This document shows, one piece after another, positions 36,572 to 49,900 of a stretch of 64,000 nucleotides of DNA. The DNA comes from Archilochus colubris (Eukaryota > Chordata > Aves > Apodiformes > Trochilidae), in assembly GCA_023079485.1 (NCBI GenBank), contig CM041090.1, positions 34,560,874 through 34,624,873 on the forward strand, in the 5' to 3' direction. A program made the translations under genes and the position numbers. Each line of letters starts with the position of its first letter. Position 1 is the stretch's first letter. The notes under the pieces were generated by a model. That model did not search any database and was not told the origin of the DNA. It saw nothing but the letters and a program-made list of their open reading frames with translations.

Positions 36572-39500
36572 CAGACCTTACTGCACAGCTCCCTGTTTCT
36601 CTCTTCTCTGTTTGAAGGAGACTATAACAATTTGTCAGGACATGACTGAGTTCATGGTATTTTGTGTGTTAGAGGTGGTTGATCTTGAGGTACACAGTGA
36701 AGTTTCACAGGGGATACATTCCTAGGATATAAGTCAGGCTCCCTAACATTTCAGGCATAGTTTTGATCCACCTGCATATACATTTTAAAGGAGGTGTGAA
36801 ACTCCTTCACATACTGCTTCAAGAAAATGTGTTTAAAAGTGGTAACAGTGAAAGGTGGGAAGATCTGTCATCTCAAAATGTGCTTATATCAAAAAAAGTG
36901 TCAGCTGAAAATGGCAAAACCTAGAAGAGGGTAAAAAATGCAGAGAAGTTAGATACCAGTCTCTCCCTCTGGGAAGCTGATGGCTGAGGGAAAGTCCTAT
37001 TTGATTCTACTCCATGGCCTTTTCCTTTCCCTTCAAGAACTGACATGGGTGCAATTAAACATCATTAAGTCTAAAGAGCTTGACTGTTTAAGTTAAATAT
37101 TGTCCAGTTACTTATTCCATTACCCGAGCTGCAACTCTGAGTTATTCAGCTGTCCTCCTCAATCAGTTTTTTTGCACAAAGACACTCCAGTCCAGCTCTT
37201 TTATAGATTTGGGGAGCAATGCATTTAATTAACAGCAGAAAAGGAAGCTATGACTGCTTCAAAACCCCTCAAGAAAATTGTTTGCCCAGGTCCAAGTCTC
37301 TGGGGACCACCATTTTCTCTCAATCTCTTGCTAACTATACCTCTAATTTGAAGCACTAAACAATTATACTGGTAAGACACCCTGCTAAAAGATGACAGGA
37401 AAATTCAATCCTTGCCAATGTCACCAGGGCACCACAATTATCAAGCTTCTGCCTTGACTTACACAAAGAAAGCTCAGCTGCTTTCTGAAGGATACCACTG
37501 GTGTTTAGTTTTCAATTCCCAGGGTCTATCACACCATCTTGATGCTCAAAGACCTTAATTCATCTTGCTGTCATATCTAGCCATCACCTACGTGGCACTT
37601 TTTGAATGAGGTTCATCCTGCCTGCTAGCATAACACAGTCATCATCTGTCCTGTCACCTGAAAAATATAAATGTTTCATGCTCCACTAATAAATCTGCTA
37701 CAATATTTGCAGATTTTGTTGCTTGTGCAGTCCGAGGCCCCGTTTTATGGAATATTTATGAATTACCTGCCTGATGATAAATGATAATTGATAATTGGGA
37801 GCATCTTCTCTCCACCCACCCCAGCACATGGGGCATGTGAGCTCCTGCAGTATGGACCTGAGCCCTCCCTCATTGCTCCCTTCCCATTGTTTTTTCCAAC
37901 AGCCAACCCAGCCAGGACAACTCCCCTCAATACAATAGTGTGGAAGAGGGGAAAACATGTGCAGATAAGGCTACATCTAGAGCTTTTTGTCTGATTTCCC
38001 TTTTAATGAGAGGAGCTGCAGGAGGAAGGTTGCAGAAGGAAGCTGTGATTATTATTAAGCACAAAAAATTCAAGTTCAGCACCCCTCCCACACATTTTTC
38101 CTTTGCTGGCTGCTGCCTGTAAATGGCCTTAAAAACAACAATTGCACCACCTTATATATTTCCCTCTGTCTTCTGCATAGGTATGTTCCTCTCTCCAAGA
38201 GCTTGTGGTTTGACAGCTGGCAGGTAAATAGAATTTATGTGAAGTCACTGCTTGCCAGAGGGGCCTTAGGGCTTGAGTAAGTCATCTACATGTTGGAAAG
38301 TAAAATACTGAGAAGCATTGCACAGTGGAGGAGAGTTACTGTAATCTGTTTCATTTTGCACTTTTTTTCAGATGTGGAAAAATGTCATCTGCCCTGCTGT
38401 TACCTGAACTCAGGTGAAAAGGTGGTGAGTTGTCTCTGTTTGAGAAGCTATTGGGATAAAACCCTGAGGAGACAGGGTAGTTTCTGAAGTACATGAATAC
38501 ATATAGTCCATATTTCAGTGGTACTCAGGCACTTCAGTCAGGACAGAGCCCCTTGGCCCTGAAACTTTAGTTGAAATAGCCTAAATTTCTTCCTAAAGGG
38601 CTTAGACTTATAAGAGTTTTCTCCCTGGATTACCAAGAGGGATCTTAGGGCCTTGAGAAGTCAGTTTCTCTTGCCCAGTATTGTCCAGAATTGTAGGCAA
38701 TAAGAACTTTCACCAAGGTACAGGCTGAGCTCAAGAGTCGAACAAGGGCTGTGAGCACCTCATCATGGATGGGCATGTTGGAGCACATAACTCAAGACTT
38801 TTGGAGAAGTCTCTGCTGGTGCAGCACCTGGCATCCTCATTCTTGATTCTAAACTTCACTTCTTGTCTTCAGAAAACCTGCCATACCCCAATAACTGTAA
38901 GGTCCTGCACACTGGTTAAATATGGCTGAAACTGGATAATAGGATCACACGCCCATCGTGGATATAGGCACTCAGAGTGTCATAGATGTCGTTTCCCAAA
39001 GAAAGAATTATTTTTAAAAAGACCTTGTAACTGTCACATCCTCCTTTCTTTTGACCAAATCAATACATCCATGGCGGGGCTGAGTATTGATTTATTTAAT
39101 GCAAACAGTGGAGTTTGGAGTTTTTGATTTATTCCCCTTGGCCAAAGACAAACTCACTTCTGCAAGAGCGTGAATTAGTGAATTACCAGACCACTAATCA
39201 GCCCTGTTCTTAGACTTTTAAGTCACCTATAGACCTTTATTACTCTGGAAAGAGATGTTATAAGCCACACAGAAAATTTAGGGGGAAAACTCTAATCAAT
39301 ATTTGTCTGAAACCTTCAAATCTTCCTATTAAGAGCTGCTTCTATTTCCTATTACTGTTTCGGGTAAAGAATGTCCATTGATGTATCAGGCATTTTACTG
39401 GTTTCTGCTCCATTTTAATTTTTGTTGTTGCACATTTGAGTGATAAAAAGAGCACAGGCTGTTTTTTCCAAAGTTATTTGGAAGATGGAGAGATGAAGAA

Positions 39501-39745
39501 GAAATGGTGAGAATTTTTCCTTCTAGCATGACCTGCAACTGTTACCTATTTTTTACCACCAGTAGATAGCACATGGTCAGTGCTCACACAGTTGCAAGGA
39601 AAATTCAGGCCCAAAAGTAACAAAACACTGCTGAATCCATCATTATTTTTCCACTTCACCTAGCTACCTCAAAAATCACAGACTGCTCACTTCAAAGTGA
39701 ACACAGCTGCAAAATGACACAAACACCATTAGCAACAAGATGACA

Positions 39746-39763
39746 TTTTATTTATTTATTTAT
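39746..39763 (+). repeat. Short (TTTA)n microsatellite
   Basis: About four and a half TTTA units, uninterrupted. Confidence 0.8.
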
Positions 39764-40979
39764 CTTTGAAGAGAATGTTTGGCATACTGTGAAATTGGGC
39801 TGCAGGTGCAATGAGTTAATTCCATAGCTTTAGGGGCTCTGGGATGGGGAGATACTGGCACTTGTGTGAACTGCTATAGAAATAGGACATGGTTATACCG
39901 AGTCCAGGATAAGCAGGGATTTAGAGGAATAACTTGGAGAAGGGATAGGAAAGTTAAAGGAAAAAAGTAACACCAAAAAATAGGATTGTTAGAAAAAAGT
40001 CCATTATTGATTAGGGTCTATTTGGTGTTATTTGGAAGCAATGAAGAAAATTACAGGCAACTGGATTTTGCTCAGGTTAGCTTGACATTCATTTATGCCG
40101 AGGGGCAAAAATCTATTTACAATTATTTCATACTAGTGTGTTAATAATATTTCATACTGGAAGATTTCTCTGTCAAATATGAGCTTTTGTTTTGGTCTTA
40201 AGAATTTTTTTATGGCTCTATAGCATAGCAATGTGTATTTGCAACTTCTAAACTTTGTCGCTTGCATGGTTGTTGTTCTAAAAAGCAAGTAGTGAAAAAA
40301 AGAGAGGACAGACAATACTCACACCTCAGATAACCAGAGACATACTTGCTTATGTATATTATAGGATCTGTTGTCTAAATGTACATGCATACATTTACAA
40401 CACTTCTTTTGCATTTATAACAGCTTCAACTGTCAGAGAATTATAGATCCATCCTTCCCAAGGCTAAAACTGTGATTTGTGGATACACACCTCTACATGT
40501 TATACTGGTTCTCAGTTTATTTTAAGCAGAATCAAGCCTGGAGTAGCTGAAAATGTTGTCATTATACAATTTACAAGCTGCATTTGACATGCCATTACAG
40601 AAAATTTGCTCAAGTTTTTAAAAAACAAGGAAACCTTCAGACTTCTCATTTTTCTATCTTGTTAGATGGCCAAAGTCAAGCCAGAAAAATCATGCTTACC
40701 AAGAACCTTTACAAGTACTGAAGAAATCCAAGTTCATTGAAACAGATTCAAATTAAGAAGCAGGAGAAGTCCTGAAAATACATTGTTTGAAAGTGGAGCT
40801 TATAGAATTGGGCAAAAATACCAGAAGAGTCTCTAAGCTTTTTCTGAGAGAATTATTCTGTGCATGGAAAAGTTCTGTGATTTCGCTGGTTTTGACTTTT
40901 ACTCCTCAAGGTGTAAAAAATATCTGATAATTCTCATTCAGTGCTCTGTGCACTACTTCTGATCAGAAAACAAGAATTG

Positions 40980-41316
40980 AAAAAGTGTAGCAAGACGAAC
41001 CTCTTTCAGGGTACGGCACTTCAAGGTCCAACCAGGTGTTCCAGCAGAGACTCACAAACAGTGCTCCGAGCCTGTAGCCCACAGGGCTGACTAGCCTGGA
41101 TCAGTGCTGTTGCTCTGAGAGCAACCAATCTCTCTGCTGGCTTGCTCAGGAGTGAGCTGAGCCTATGAGTTTGAGCCTCACCTTTTATTGGCCCCCTAAT
41201 CCTGCTCATGCGCATTGGGGGCCCACCCTAATTGGGCACAGGTGGGCTTGACACAAGCTCATGCTCACTCCCTGGCAATTAGGGGCACCTGGTTGCCTTG
41301 TTACACTACAAAAAAG
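40980..41316 (-). mobile_element. Solo LTR with 6-bp target-site duplication
   Basis: The element at 40986-41310 (325 bp) has exact terminal inverted repeats TGTAG...CTACA, the TG...CA ends expected of an LTR. It is flanked by an exact 6-bp direct repeat AAAAAG (40980-40985 and 41311-41316). A 6-bp duplication is usual for class II (ERVK/alpha-beta) avian retroviruses. I read it on the minus strand because CCAATAAAAGG, a CCAAT plus TATA- or polyadenylation-like sequence, lies about 120 bp from the 41310 end there. Two related AATT.GGGCAC words near 41230 and 41278 may be duplicated U3 elements. It is richer in GC than its surroundings. No internal viral genes, primer-binding site or second LTR are present, so recombination between two LTRs has probably removed the provirus. 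Confidence 0.85.
41183..41191 (-). promoter_or_regulatory. TATA/polyadenylation-like motif inside the solo LTR
   Basis: CCAATAAAA on the minus strand, about 120 bp from the LTR start. In LTRs such a motif marks either the promoter or the polyadenylation signal at the U3/R border. It cannot be decided here which one it is. Confidence 0.4.
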
Positions 41317-44019
41317 AGTCACTTGAAAGAGTCACTCCCACCTATTAATGGGATGTGGTTTTCAGGAAGCCAGCTCAAGACAGGATTTATGTTCTTCTAC
41401 CCTCTCTCTCCCCCAAAACAACTCCTCATTTCATTACAAAGAAGGACTCTGCTAGAAGCAGAGACTCAGGCATGTTGAGATTTTCAAGGAGCCCTCTGCA
41501 ATTTCCCTACAATAATCAGTCTTAGATGTCAATGATATGGGGAAAAAACAAACAAACAGAAAAATCCTGGTGGAAAAGTGAAGTACATGCGTCATGTTTT
41601 GAATTCCTTATTCAGTACTCCATAGACCATGCACAGATCCTACCTGGAAGATGTCTGAGCACTCTTTTGGTGATAAAACAGCTAGCACACCCCATGCTCT
41701 GCAGGAAACATAATGCTGGGCAGTTAGCTACTGGCACCAATTCACCCCCAATTCACATTCCAAATGGCATTTTGAAATGTCCAGACCACAGAACTGCCCT
41801 TGGCTTCAAAAGCATCCTTTGCAATTTTCCAAGGCCAGTGCCAGGTCACATCCCCACTTCTGAGCAGCTGCATTGCCTGTCATTTTCACATGTGAAATGG
41901 TAAAAATCAAGAAGTCAGATGTCACATCTCAGCTCTACAAAACCATTCATCATTACCAGCAAATGCAAATATGGGTGGCTTGAAAGGAGAGGCCAGCCTA
42001 AAGGCTTTTTCTGAAAACCAAGAATATTTGCTGGGAGACCTCTTCCCAAAGTGATTTTCACCTTACTCAATATATTGACCTTGGATGGATGAATAGATGA
42101 ATCCCTTAGTGCACTCATAAGCTTCATTTACATTTCAGTAGGCTTTAAAAATTCAGCCATTTTGGGATACAACTCTGTACATCATTTATTTGTGTCTCTC
42201 AATGTTCTTCCACAACAAAGTCCTAGAACTTTTAGAAAGAAAACAAAATACATGAGCAGAGAAGACAGAAGTCCATACCATGCTTTTATAACTATTATAA
42301 GTCCCTCTAATAAGTCCCTGAATACTTTTTGTTCAGCCTGAGCATAGCAGGTGTTTTAATGCTGTGGAAAAGAGGCAGAGGGAATGATCTTATAATATAT
42401 TTTAAAATTTGAAGGAAATTATCTCAGTAAAAGTAAGAATTTTGTGAGTGCTTTTCTAAAATCCTACAATGGTAGCTTCAACTCACAAAAATTCTATTTG
42501 TTGGCATCTTATATGATTGCAGTGAACCAAGTGATCAAGTTCCACAAAGATGGACAGAATTTAGAACTAGCCTAGTCAGAGAGACATGCATGTGATGTTT
42601 GCAAATGTGTATACTGAAGACAGAAACATGGCTTGAAGAACAGAAGATAGATACTGCCTGTGCATTTCTTGCCAAACCCATCATACATATAGTCTCAAAC
42701 ACAAAAATATTTTGATACTCTCTCAATTCAGATGATACAAAGTGCTGCTTTCTCTTGATGTTCAGGGGGCAGTCAGTTCAAGCAGCTGTAAAAGAAATGG
42801 TCCTGGAATGGCACTGCTTGTATCAGCAGTCCTCCTTGACATTAGGAAAGTGGCCTCAGAGATGATGTGTTGCCTGACTTTTATCCAATAACTCTATTGA
42901 ATTTGTTGTCTGACCTTTTCTTTCCTTTGGATGGCACCATCCATGGAGTAGTATATCATCATCATCATCATCATCATCATATTCACTGAAGTGATGCATT
43001 TCACTAATACATCATGAGAAAGAAAGCTCACTCTGAAGATATACAAGCACACTACATCATGATGAAATAGGGCGTACTGTTGATGTGCTATTCAAAAGAT
43101 GAAAGAATCCAAAGAGGAGCAGGCCCAAGAGGAAGCATTTTATAGTTGGAAGTGATGACTACACCACAGTAAAAAGCCTTTAATACTTCCTCAATTTCCA
43201 TTGTTGCAAGCAGACACAGTGATTGTGTCACAGCTTCTTGCTTCTCTCAGCATGAAAGAACTGATAAATTCATTTTTTCTTTCCCTTCCGTTTCTCATTT
43301 TTGTTCTAGTGCACTAGCACTAGCACATGCATTTCATCTACTCAGACCTGGATTTCAGGCTCAGCTGCATCATGCATCAAGCAAGAGGTTACTGTTGGTG
43401 CAGGAAGTAATGCACAACACAAGCCCTTAGTGGAGAGAACAAGGAAATCCACCAGGTCAACAAAGTTATCTATAGTGAGTTGTCTTGGGGTAGAGCTACA
43501 TATGAATCCCTGCTTTGCAATTAATGCAGTGATCACATAGGTTTCTGCCTGTGAACCCTTCCCAAAACCCTTGCTCTCTCTGATATGTCAGGTAAGTATC
43601 TCTTGGCTTTTGGTCATAGGAAGATTTTGGCACATTGTTTGAAGGATAGAAAGACCTGGGAACGCTTTCCAGTGTTGAGGCATTTATCTTTGTAGGCTTT
43701 GCCTGTAAATAATTTTTTCTTTTTTTTTTTTGCTCATCTTCATGTCTCATAGTAAATCTCCAAAACTCACCTTCAGCTTTACACACCTCTATATTTTGGA
43801 TACAGTTTCTCAAAAAATATTTCTAAAATGTTGCTGCTTTGTGCTTTCCCAAACAACCACTTACATTTGGGAAGCGACGACTTGGGTCAGGAAAATACCC
43901 AGAAGACATATCCACAAATCTTCCAGCATAACACATTGGTTGGAAAGCAAAAGGATTTTGATGTCTGACCTGACCTAAAAGCCTCCACACTGGGTATGTC
44001 AGTCTGCTCACTGTCATTA
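41317..44019. other. Unique sequence, no gene seen
   Basis: A 125-codon plus frame (41526-41903) and a 105-codon minus frame (43496-43813) are unrecognised. Contents are the (ATC)n microsatellite at 42955, a 12-bp palindrome CTAGTGCACTAG at 43306-43317 and a T-rich run near 43720. Confidence 0.5.
42955..42980 (+). repeat. (ATC)n microsatellite
   Basis: Almost nine uninterrupted ATC units. Non-coding in all credible frames. Confidence 0.9.
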
Positions 44020-44480
44020 GCTCTTTGCCTGCTTAATTATCTCCTCCATCCTGGAGAGTGGCACCTGCAGCGCTGCGCAGGGATGGTGCCGCTGCTCCCC
44101 TCGCTCTGTGGTTATTGGTAATTTTGTTCCATATTGTCAACAAGCGTATTAGAAAAGTAAAACACAATTAACCAGGGTGCCAAATAGTAGCTTAATGCTT
44201 AATTGCACGATGCACAATGAGGTCACAATTACTGGGCAATCAGATAGGATTTCACAGATGTATTATATAATCCAGGAGCTTAATTCCTCTGGAGGTAGCC
44301 AGGAAATTATAGTTCATTAACAAAGTGGTTCTATTATCAGAAAATATATTTAAATCATAATTTTCTCCTTTCTGGAAATAAGGCCATTTCTTATTCAAAG
44401 GATACATATACTTTTAAGAAATACTTCATCTGGAAACTACTATCCCAAATAAATCTAATGCCAGATGTTTAACATATCTT
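44020..44480. promoter_or_regulatory. Candidate conserved non-coding element / enhancer
   Basis: The block begins with a short GC-rich, CpG-containing piece (44061-44110, containing the palindrome GCAGCGCTGC at 44067-44076) in otherwise AT-rich DNA. It continues with clustered motifs: TTAATTAT near 44032, GCTTAATTGC near 44198, a C/EBP-like ATTGCACGATGCACAAT at 44202-44218, the nuclear-receptor half-site AGGTCA at 44220-44225, AGATAG at 44242-44247 and CATTAAC near 44317. It has no repeats and no open frame of note. This density and the mixed composition are typical of deeply conserved vertebrate enhancers. That is inference; I cannot test conservation here. Confidence 0.3.
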
Positions 44481-46809
44481 TTTTTCCCCATTAATAAAAA
44501 AGGAGATGTAAATAATTCCTTTAACTCCTTCAGCTCATATTGCATTAAGTACAAAGGCAAGATGCAGAGATTTGCAATGTTGTTTCACTCGTGGACACAA
44601 CTAAGTTCTACAACTTTGTTCTGCAGTGTGTCCTCCAGAAGCCAAAGGAGTGACCTAAGTAAGGGACCAGGATCAAGCAGAAAGGGTCAAATGTATTTTT
44701 CTTTATCTCTGAACCTTTTTAAAAATGATTTACTGTCTCACTGTATGGGACATGAAAGGATAATGCTGTTTTCAACACGCAGACAAATGACATAGTGGAA
44801 CTGACATTTTTTACATCCATTTATACATCTTGATGCAGCTGTCTCCCTTACCCTGACAAAACTCCCAGGGAAACAAATGGCATTTTTACCTGAAAGTGAC
44901 TGCAGGATTCACCCCTCTTTTGCGACTGTTAAAATATATCGACTCTCTCTGGAAACCCAGAATTATTCTGCAGAAGTAGAGAAGATGATTCAAGTATTTC
45001 ACTAATTTTAAGAAGTACTAAATCATAGTAATTATTTCAGAATATGTCTTTAAGGAGTTATCCTTAATGCTTTCTCATATCTCACTCAGACTGAAATACT
45101 ATAAAAATCCATTGAAGAATAATAATTGTCACATTAGATGTATTCTTTTATTAACAGCACTATAAAAATTCAATTATGTAGCAAAGGGCTACAAAAAATC
45201 TTCATTTAAATTATGCAGTAAACAAAGCAATCAAAAAAATATATCATTTACTCATGTCATATGTTAAAAACCTCAGCTCCTTTGACTGAGGTATTTTAAC
45301 TAAATACTGTCTTTGTGTTTAGAATCAGATTTTCCCTTTCTTCTCCCCCTACTCCCATTTCTCCAAATGCTTTTCTGGGAGAGGTTTATTTAGCCAACAA
45401 TCTGTGCCTTCCAGACATAGTATTTCCTCTGTCCACTCTGCAAATTCCCATATCTGACATTTACCGTGGGGGGAAAATACAGCTGTACAGATGGATTAAT
45501 AACAAAATCAAGATCCAAGAGCTCCCACAAACTGTTTCTCAACTGATAAATTTAGAAGTAACTACAGGCCACAGGAGAGTCTGCTGGTTATCAGTAATAT
45601 TAAGGAGATACTGAAATATACCTCTGTACTGTGTTTAAGTGGTTTTGCTCCTATCATACAGAGAGGCAGAACCATTTTACTTTGCACAACAGGAGATGAT
45701 CTGGCATAAAATGACCATTTTTTATGCTTATCATGCAGAACTAGATTGTTACTGTCTTCATTTGGGTGCATGGTAGAGCAGTAAGCAGTCCCCTTCCTCA
45801 TCTCAAACCCAGGCTCCACCACAGAGAAAAGACAGGCACTTAGCAGAATTTTTCTATGTCCTTGTAAGCAAATAAATGCAAAGGGAAAGGTACAGTTAAA
45901 CTTAGATTTTGCAATCGAGTGGAAGGATGGAATGTGGTATTCTGACAGTATGTAGGCAGATTTTGTAAATTTTTTTAATTCTTTAAAATTTTTTACTTCC
46001 AAACAACAAAAAGAGAAGCAGGACAACCTGGGAGCTGGAGCATGCAGTCACTGCTGCATCCCAAAACCAAGCAGTAGCACCCTAATTCTCCTTCCAAAAG
46101 AGCAGAAAACTATTTGGAAAAATCAGGTCCTGATTGATGACCACAGTGATTTTAGACACTGCTGTGAAACTGCCAGCTTTTCACTTCATATATCTCTATT
46201 TAAAAAATAGACAAAACCAGTTTCTGCAGGTTTCACTGCCACTCTTGGGTTTTGGGGGAGAGATGTTATTGCTTCAGCAGCCCCGACAGCAGTGACAGGA
46301 GCATCAGTCTTCAACCTCTGGCTGATTTTGTCCACTTGCTTTCTTCAGCAGTGACATCTGCTATGTGTGTCTTGGGACCACCAACAAGCCCCAGCATTGC
46401 ACCACTCCCTCCCGTGACCACCTGCACCCCGGCAATGCCTTGGCACACTTTGTATGTGCTCCTAAAACCCACAGATTAGACCTGGAGTTCTGATTCTTCT
46501 ACAGTCTTGTCCCTGTGCTCTGAGCCAAAATCCCAAAGTGACTGACAGTATTGACCCTTAAGCTAGCACCAGGCACCACTTTCATAAAGCTGCTTTCCTC
46601 AACCTCTGTTCTTCTTCAGGAACACTGGGAGTAAAACCAGACTGCCAGCAGTTTCCCATTGCTCCCATCCCACCTTTCAATCTGCCTCACTTTCTATTTA
46701 TCACGTGCAATTTTTTCCTCCTGTACCTATTCACATCTCTGCTTCCCGGAGGTGACCGCTTGCTGGAGGCGGAGATGTTCATCCATATCTGTGCTTCATC
46801 TGTGAGTCC
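44481..46809. other. Unique sequence, no gene seen
   Basis: The longest open frame of the whole window lies here (45562-46026, minus, 154 codons). It contains no domain I recognise, has no homopolymeric bias explaining it, and lacks splice or promoter context; chance is the simplest reading. 46250-46480 is somewhat GC-richer but has no CpG-island character. Confidence 0.5.
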
Positions 46810-46930
46810 TGAATGTGCCACCTGAAAATAATTAATGCATGTAACAAGGAAAGGGAGGGAAGACTAAATGATATGCAAATTTAATCAAGAAGCTCCACAG
46901 AACTAATTAAATTGTATAGGGAACCTGACA
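46810..46930. promoter_or_regulatory. Candidate octamer-containing regulatory element (weak)
   Basis: A perfect POU octamer ATGCAAAT lies at 46873-46880. It sits between ATAATTAATGCAT (46828-46840) and ACTAATTAAATTG (46902-46914), both homeodomain-type palindromic cores. The surroundings are repeat-free. Confidence 0.25.
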
Positions 46931-49900
46931 GTGGAACAGCCACAGAGACTTCTTCTCCTGCTTTCTAGAAAAAGTCTTGCTCAGATGGACTTTATAGAGC
47001 CTGGTGCAGAGCAGCTAGCTGTAAATTTAGGTTTGCACTTAAATGTCACACGTACCATGGACCAAATTCCTGCACAACAATCTTATTTAATGGGGGGGAC
47101 TATTTTAAAAAGTTGAAAACAAAAAAAAAGCAGAAGGTGTCTGTATACCTCTATGAGCAAAAGCCAGTCTGAGCTGGTAGCACAGATGGAAAAAAACTTC
47201 CAGTAAGAGATTTTCACCCTGTAGAAAGGGCTGGAGAAACCCAGTGCCAAACGTCTTCATAAAATAAAAAGGAGGGCAGAAACATAGCCACCATATTTAA
47301 TATCCAGAGACACAAAAGACATTTTCCCCACACACAAAGTTTCTGAAGTCCAGTTTTGAATGCAGAGGCAGAAGATGAGCCTCAGCCCCTGCCTTCACCC
47401 TGTGCTGGCTACACACTCCCTGCCCCAGCTTCTGCTTGCAGGGTGCAGCCAGGGTGTGGTGCATCCCTGCATGGCTGCTCTACTTCAAATGCCTCAAGGA
47501 TTAACATGATCCAGGCAGGAGCTGTGGTCCTGCAAGAAGAACCTTTTTCTGGTTACAAATTTGTGCCTTGGAGCCTTTGCAGAGCTGATTTCAGCCCTGG
47601 TTATGAATTCCATTAATTCCCAGCACCTGAGGTGACCTACCCAGGTGTGAACCATGGCTACTTGCAGAGGTACAAGAGCTTCAGTATAGGGTCAGAAGAC
47701 ATCTGTGGTACCTGAAGGACCTCTGTGAATCAACCTCTATCCCTCATCTGAAAAAAATGAAGGCAGAAGCATTTCTTTATCTTGCAGAAATGCTGGGGAG
47801 AGGATGCTATTAAGATTATGATGTGCTCAGAGTCTGAAGCAGCATGTACCGTGAAAACATCTTAAAAAACTGAGGTGAGCCTCTTGTACTGTGTCTGGGG
47901 TCATGCACAGCCACCTTCTCTAAATAAAAGGGTCATTACTGGGGGCTGAAGTTTTCTGCACGGGCCTTGACTCACACGCTGATAAGGATGGAATGCCATG
48001 GGGGTGGCTGACTGAGATGGACTCTTCAAGGCCACACATGCCATTTTATCAGTTATTGTAGAGAGGGAATGTGAAAAAGTCTGCTATTAAAGACTGAAAG
48101 GACATTCACTGTAGAAGCTGCTCTTTCCACACCGCCTCAGTAATACTGTCCACATCATTGGCACAGCCAAAGGCAACTTCCCTGCCTTTATTCCTGCCAC
48201 AGAAAAATTTCCTTCCATGGTCAGATATCAATTCCCCATGAAGAGGCCACACTCCATTAACCTTCTCTGCTCACCTCCCTTCTTCTCTTTACCCTCATCA
48301 GCATCCTGCAGCACCTTGGGTGATTGCAGTTTAATTCACCAGGAGCCCAGGTTGGTGCAAGCATACAGGGAGCCTAGGACAGCTGTGCCATCTGCTTTAT
48401 CCTGAGGGTATCATGCCCCCTCTAAACCTATATTTCACATGTGGAATTTCTCTTAGATATTTCTTTACACTAGATTTACTTGTTTCCCGCTCTCTAACTC
48501 TCTCCTCTTAGATCTACTTTTCCCCAGACTTCTCTGTTCTCAGGCTTCTACCTAAGTCTTTATATTCCCTGTTCCCATCTCTAAGTATCCAGACAGGAGA
48601 CATGGTCTGACCCACTGTACTATTCCTCCACTAAGAAATACTTCTCTGTTTAGCTGTGCTAACCCTGGGATTTGCATTGAACTGGTTCTATTCAGCCTGT
48701 GAGGAAGCTGCAGAGAGGTTGGTACCCACACTGCATGGGTGCCTTTAGGAAGCTGAATGCTATATTCAGAGTACAACAGAAAAGATTTTTCCCATACACA
48801 GATGTGCACAGCCCACTCCTTATCCCAAACACCACCCATAATATATTTTTGCCTAATGTGCATTGGAAAAATGAGGACTATAATTCATTGTCAGCTAAAA
48901 TCCAGGAAAGGCAGCAGTCCCCTGTGACTCACTTGTATTTCACATCTGTCACCTTCCTGAACTTTACCCAAACTGTGTATCCTAAGAGAAAAGCAATGCT
49001 CTTTCAGGTCAGTCTCTGTCCTCACCACTTACATTATGTGACACAGGACCCATCACCTGGCCTTTCTGTGCCTCAGTTTCTCTGGCAGAAGAATGCAGAG
49101 AATAATCATGAGCACTCCTCTACACGACTAGTGAGTGCTTGCTAAGCTCCCTGATAAAACAGTGCTGCTTCCCAACTGAGAGTCTCAGCATCTCTGCAGG
49201 GGTAAATAAAGCCAGCCTTTTCACTCCCCAGCCACATAGCCTTCTCACTGAGACAGGAACAGAAAATCAGTTTGAAAATTTCTGTTTTATTTTAGAAATG
49301 CCTGGCACCAAGAAGAAATCAAATGAAGAAAGATAAAGCCCTTCTCGGAACTGTCTCTCTTTCTCCCATTCCTATCGTCTTCTGATCAAGCCAGCATGAG
49401 ACATCAAGCAATTACAATGCCATTTGCTCCCTGCTGGATGCAACAATTAGCCTAAGATATCTAATGAGAGGAATTAAATTCTACATGTTTTATACCAAAT
49501 AGCTTTAATTTTAATTACAAATCCCAAATACATCATCTTCAATAATGATCAGTCCATCACATCTGCTAGGCGCTGGTGAGGATTTGCCTTTTGCATGGTT
49601 TGGACTGAAAATGAAACCAGACTCCCTGCACATAAGGGCCCTAGTGAAGAAAATGGAAATTAGGGTACAGCAAGAATCAGAGCCCACAAAATCCCTGCAG
49701 AGTTTCCCAGAGACTGAGGCTGTTACCAGAATGCTCTTCATCTGCAGCTGTGAAAAACATCCTTACACATCCAATCTGTAAGAGTTGCTTGGGGATATAA
49801 TTCATTGCCGAGTGCCTATAACATTTCCCCATTTGGACTCCATCCATATAGTCCATTGCATCTCCAACTAGAGCCCATTTTAGCAATTTGCATTATTCCA

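Larger units (their letters stand above)
34206..40979. other. Unique sequence, no gene seen
   Basis: The longest open frame is 122 codons (35477-35845, minus), unrecognised. Contents are a near-perfect palindrome at 34415-34440, a 9-bp hairpin at 35172-35193, an A/C-rich low-complexity block at 36473-36571 and a (TTTA)n run at 39746-39763. 39070-39320 has an enhancer-like look (GAATTAGTGAATTACC, CACTAATCAGCC) without proof. Confidence 0.5.

Noticed and set aside
42955..42980. ATC repeats as a CRISPR-like or functional array
   Set aside because: It is a plain trinucleotide microsatellite with no spacers.
45562..46026. 154-codon open frame, the longest in the window
   Set aside because: No recognisable domain, no splice or promoter context, and frames of this length are expected by chance in 64 kb read six ways.
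48699..49145. 148-codon open frame
   Set aside because: No domain or family resemblance and no supporting context; treated as chance.
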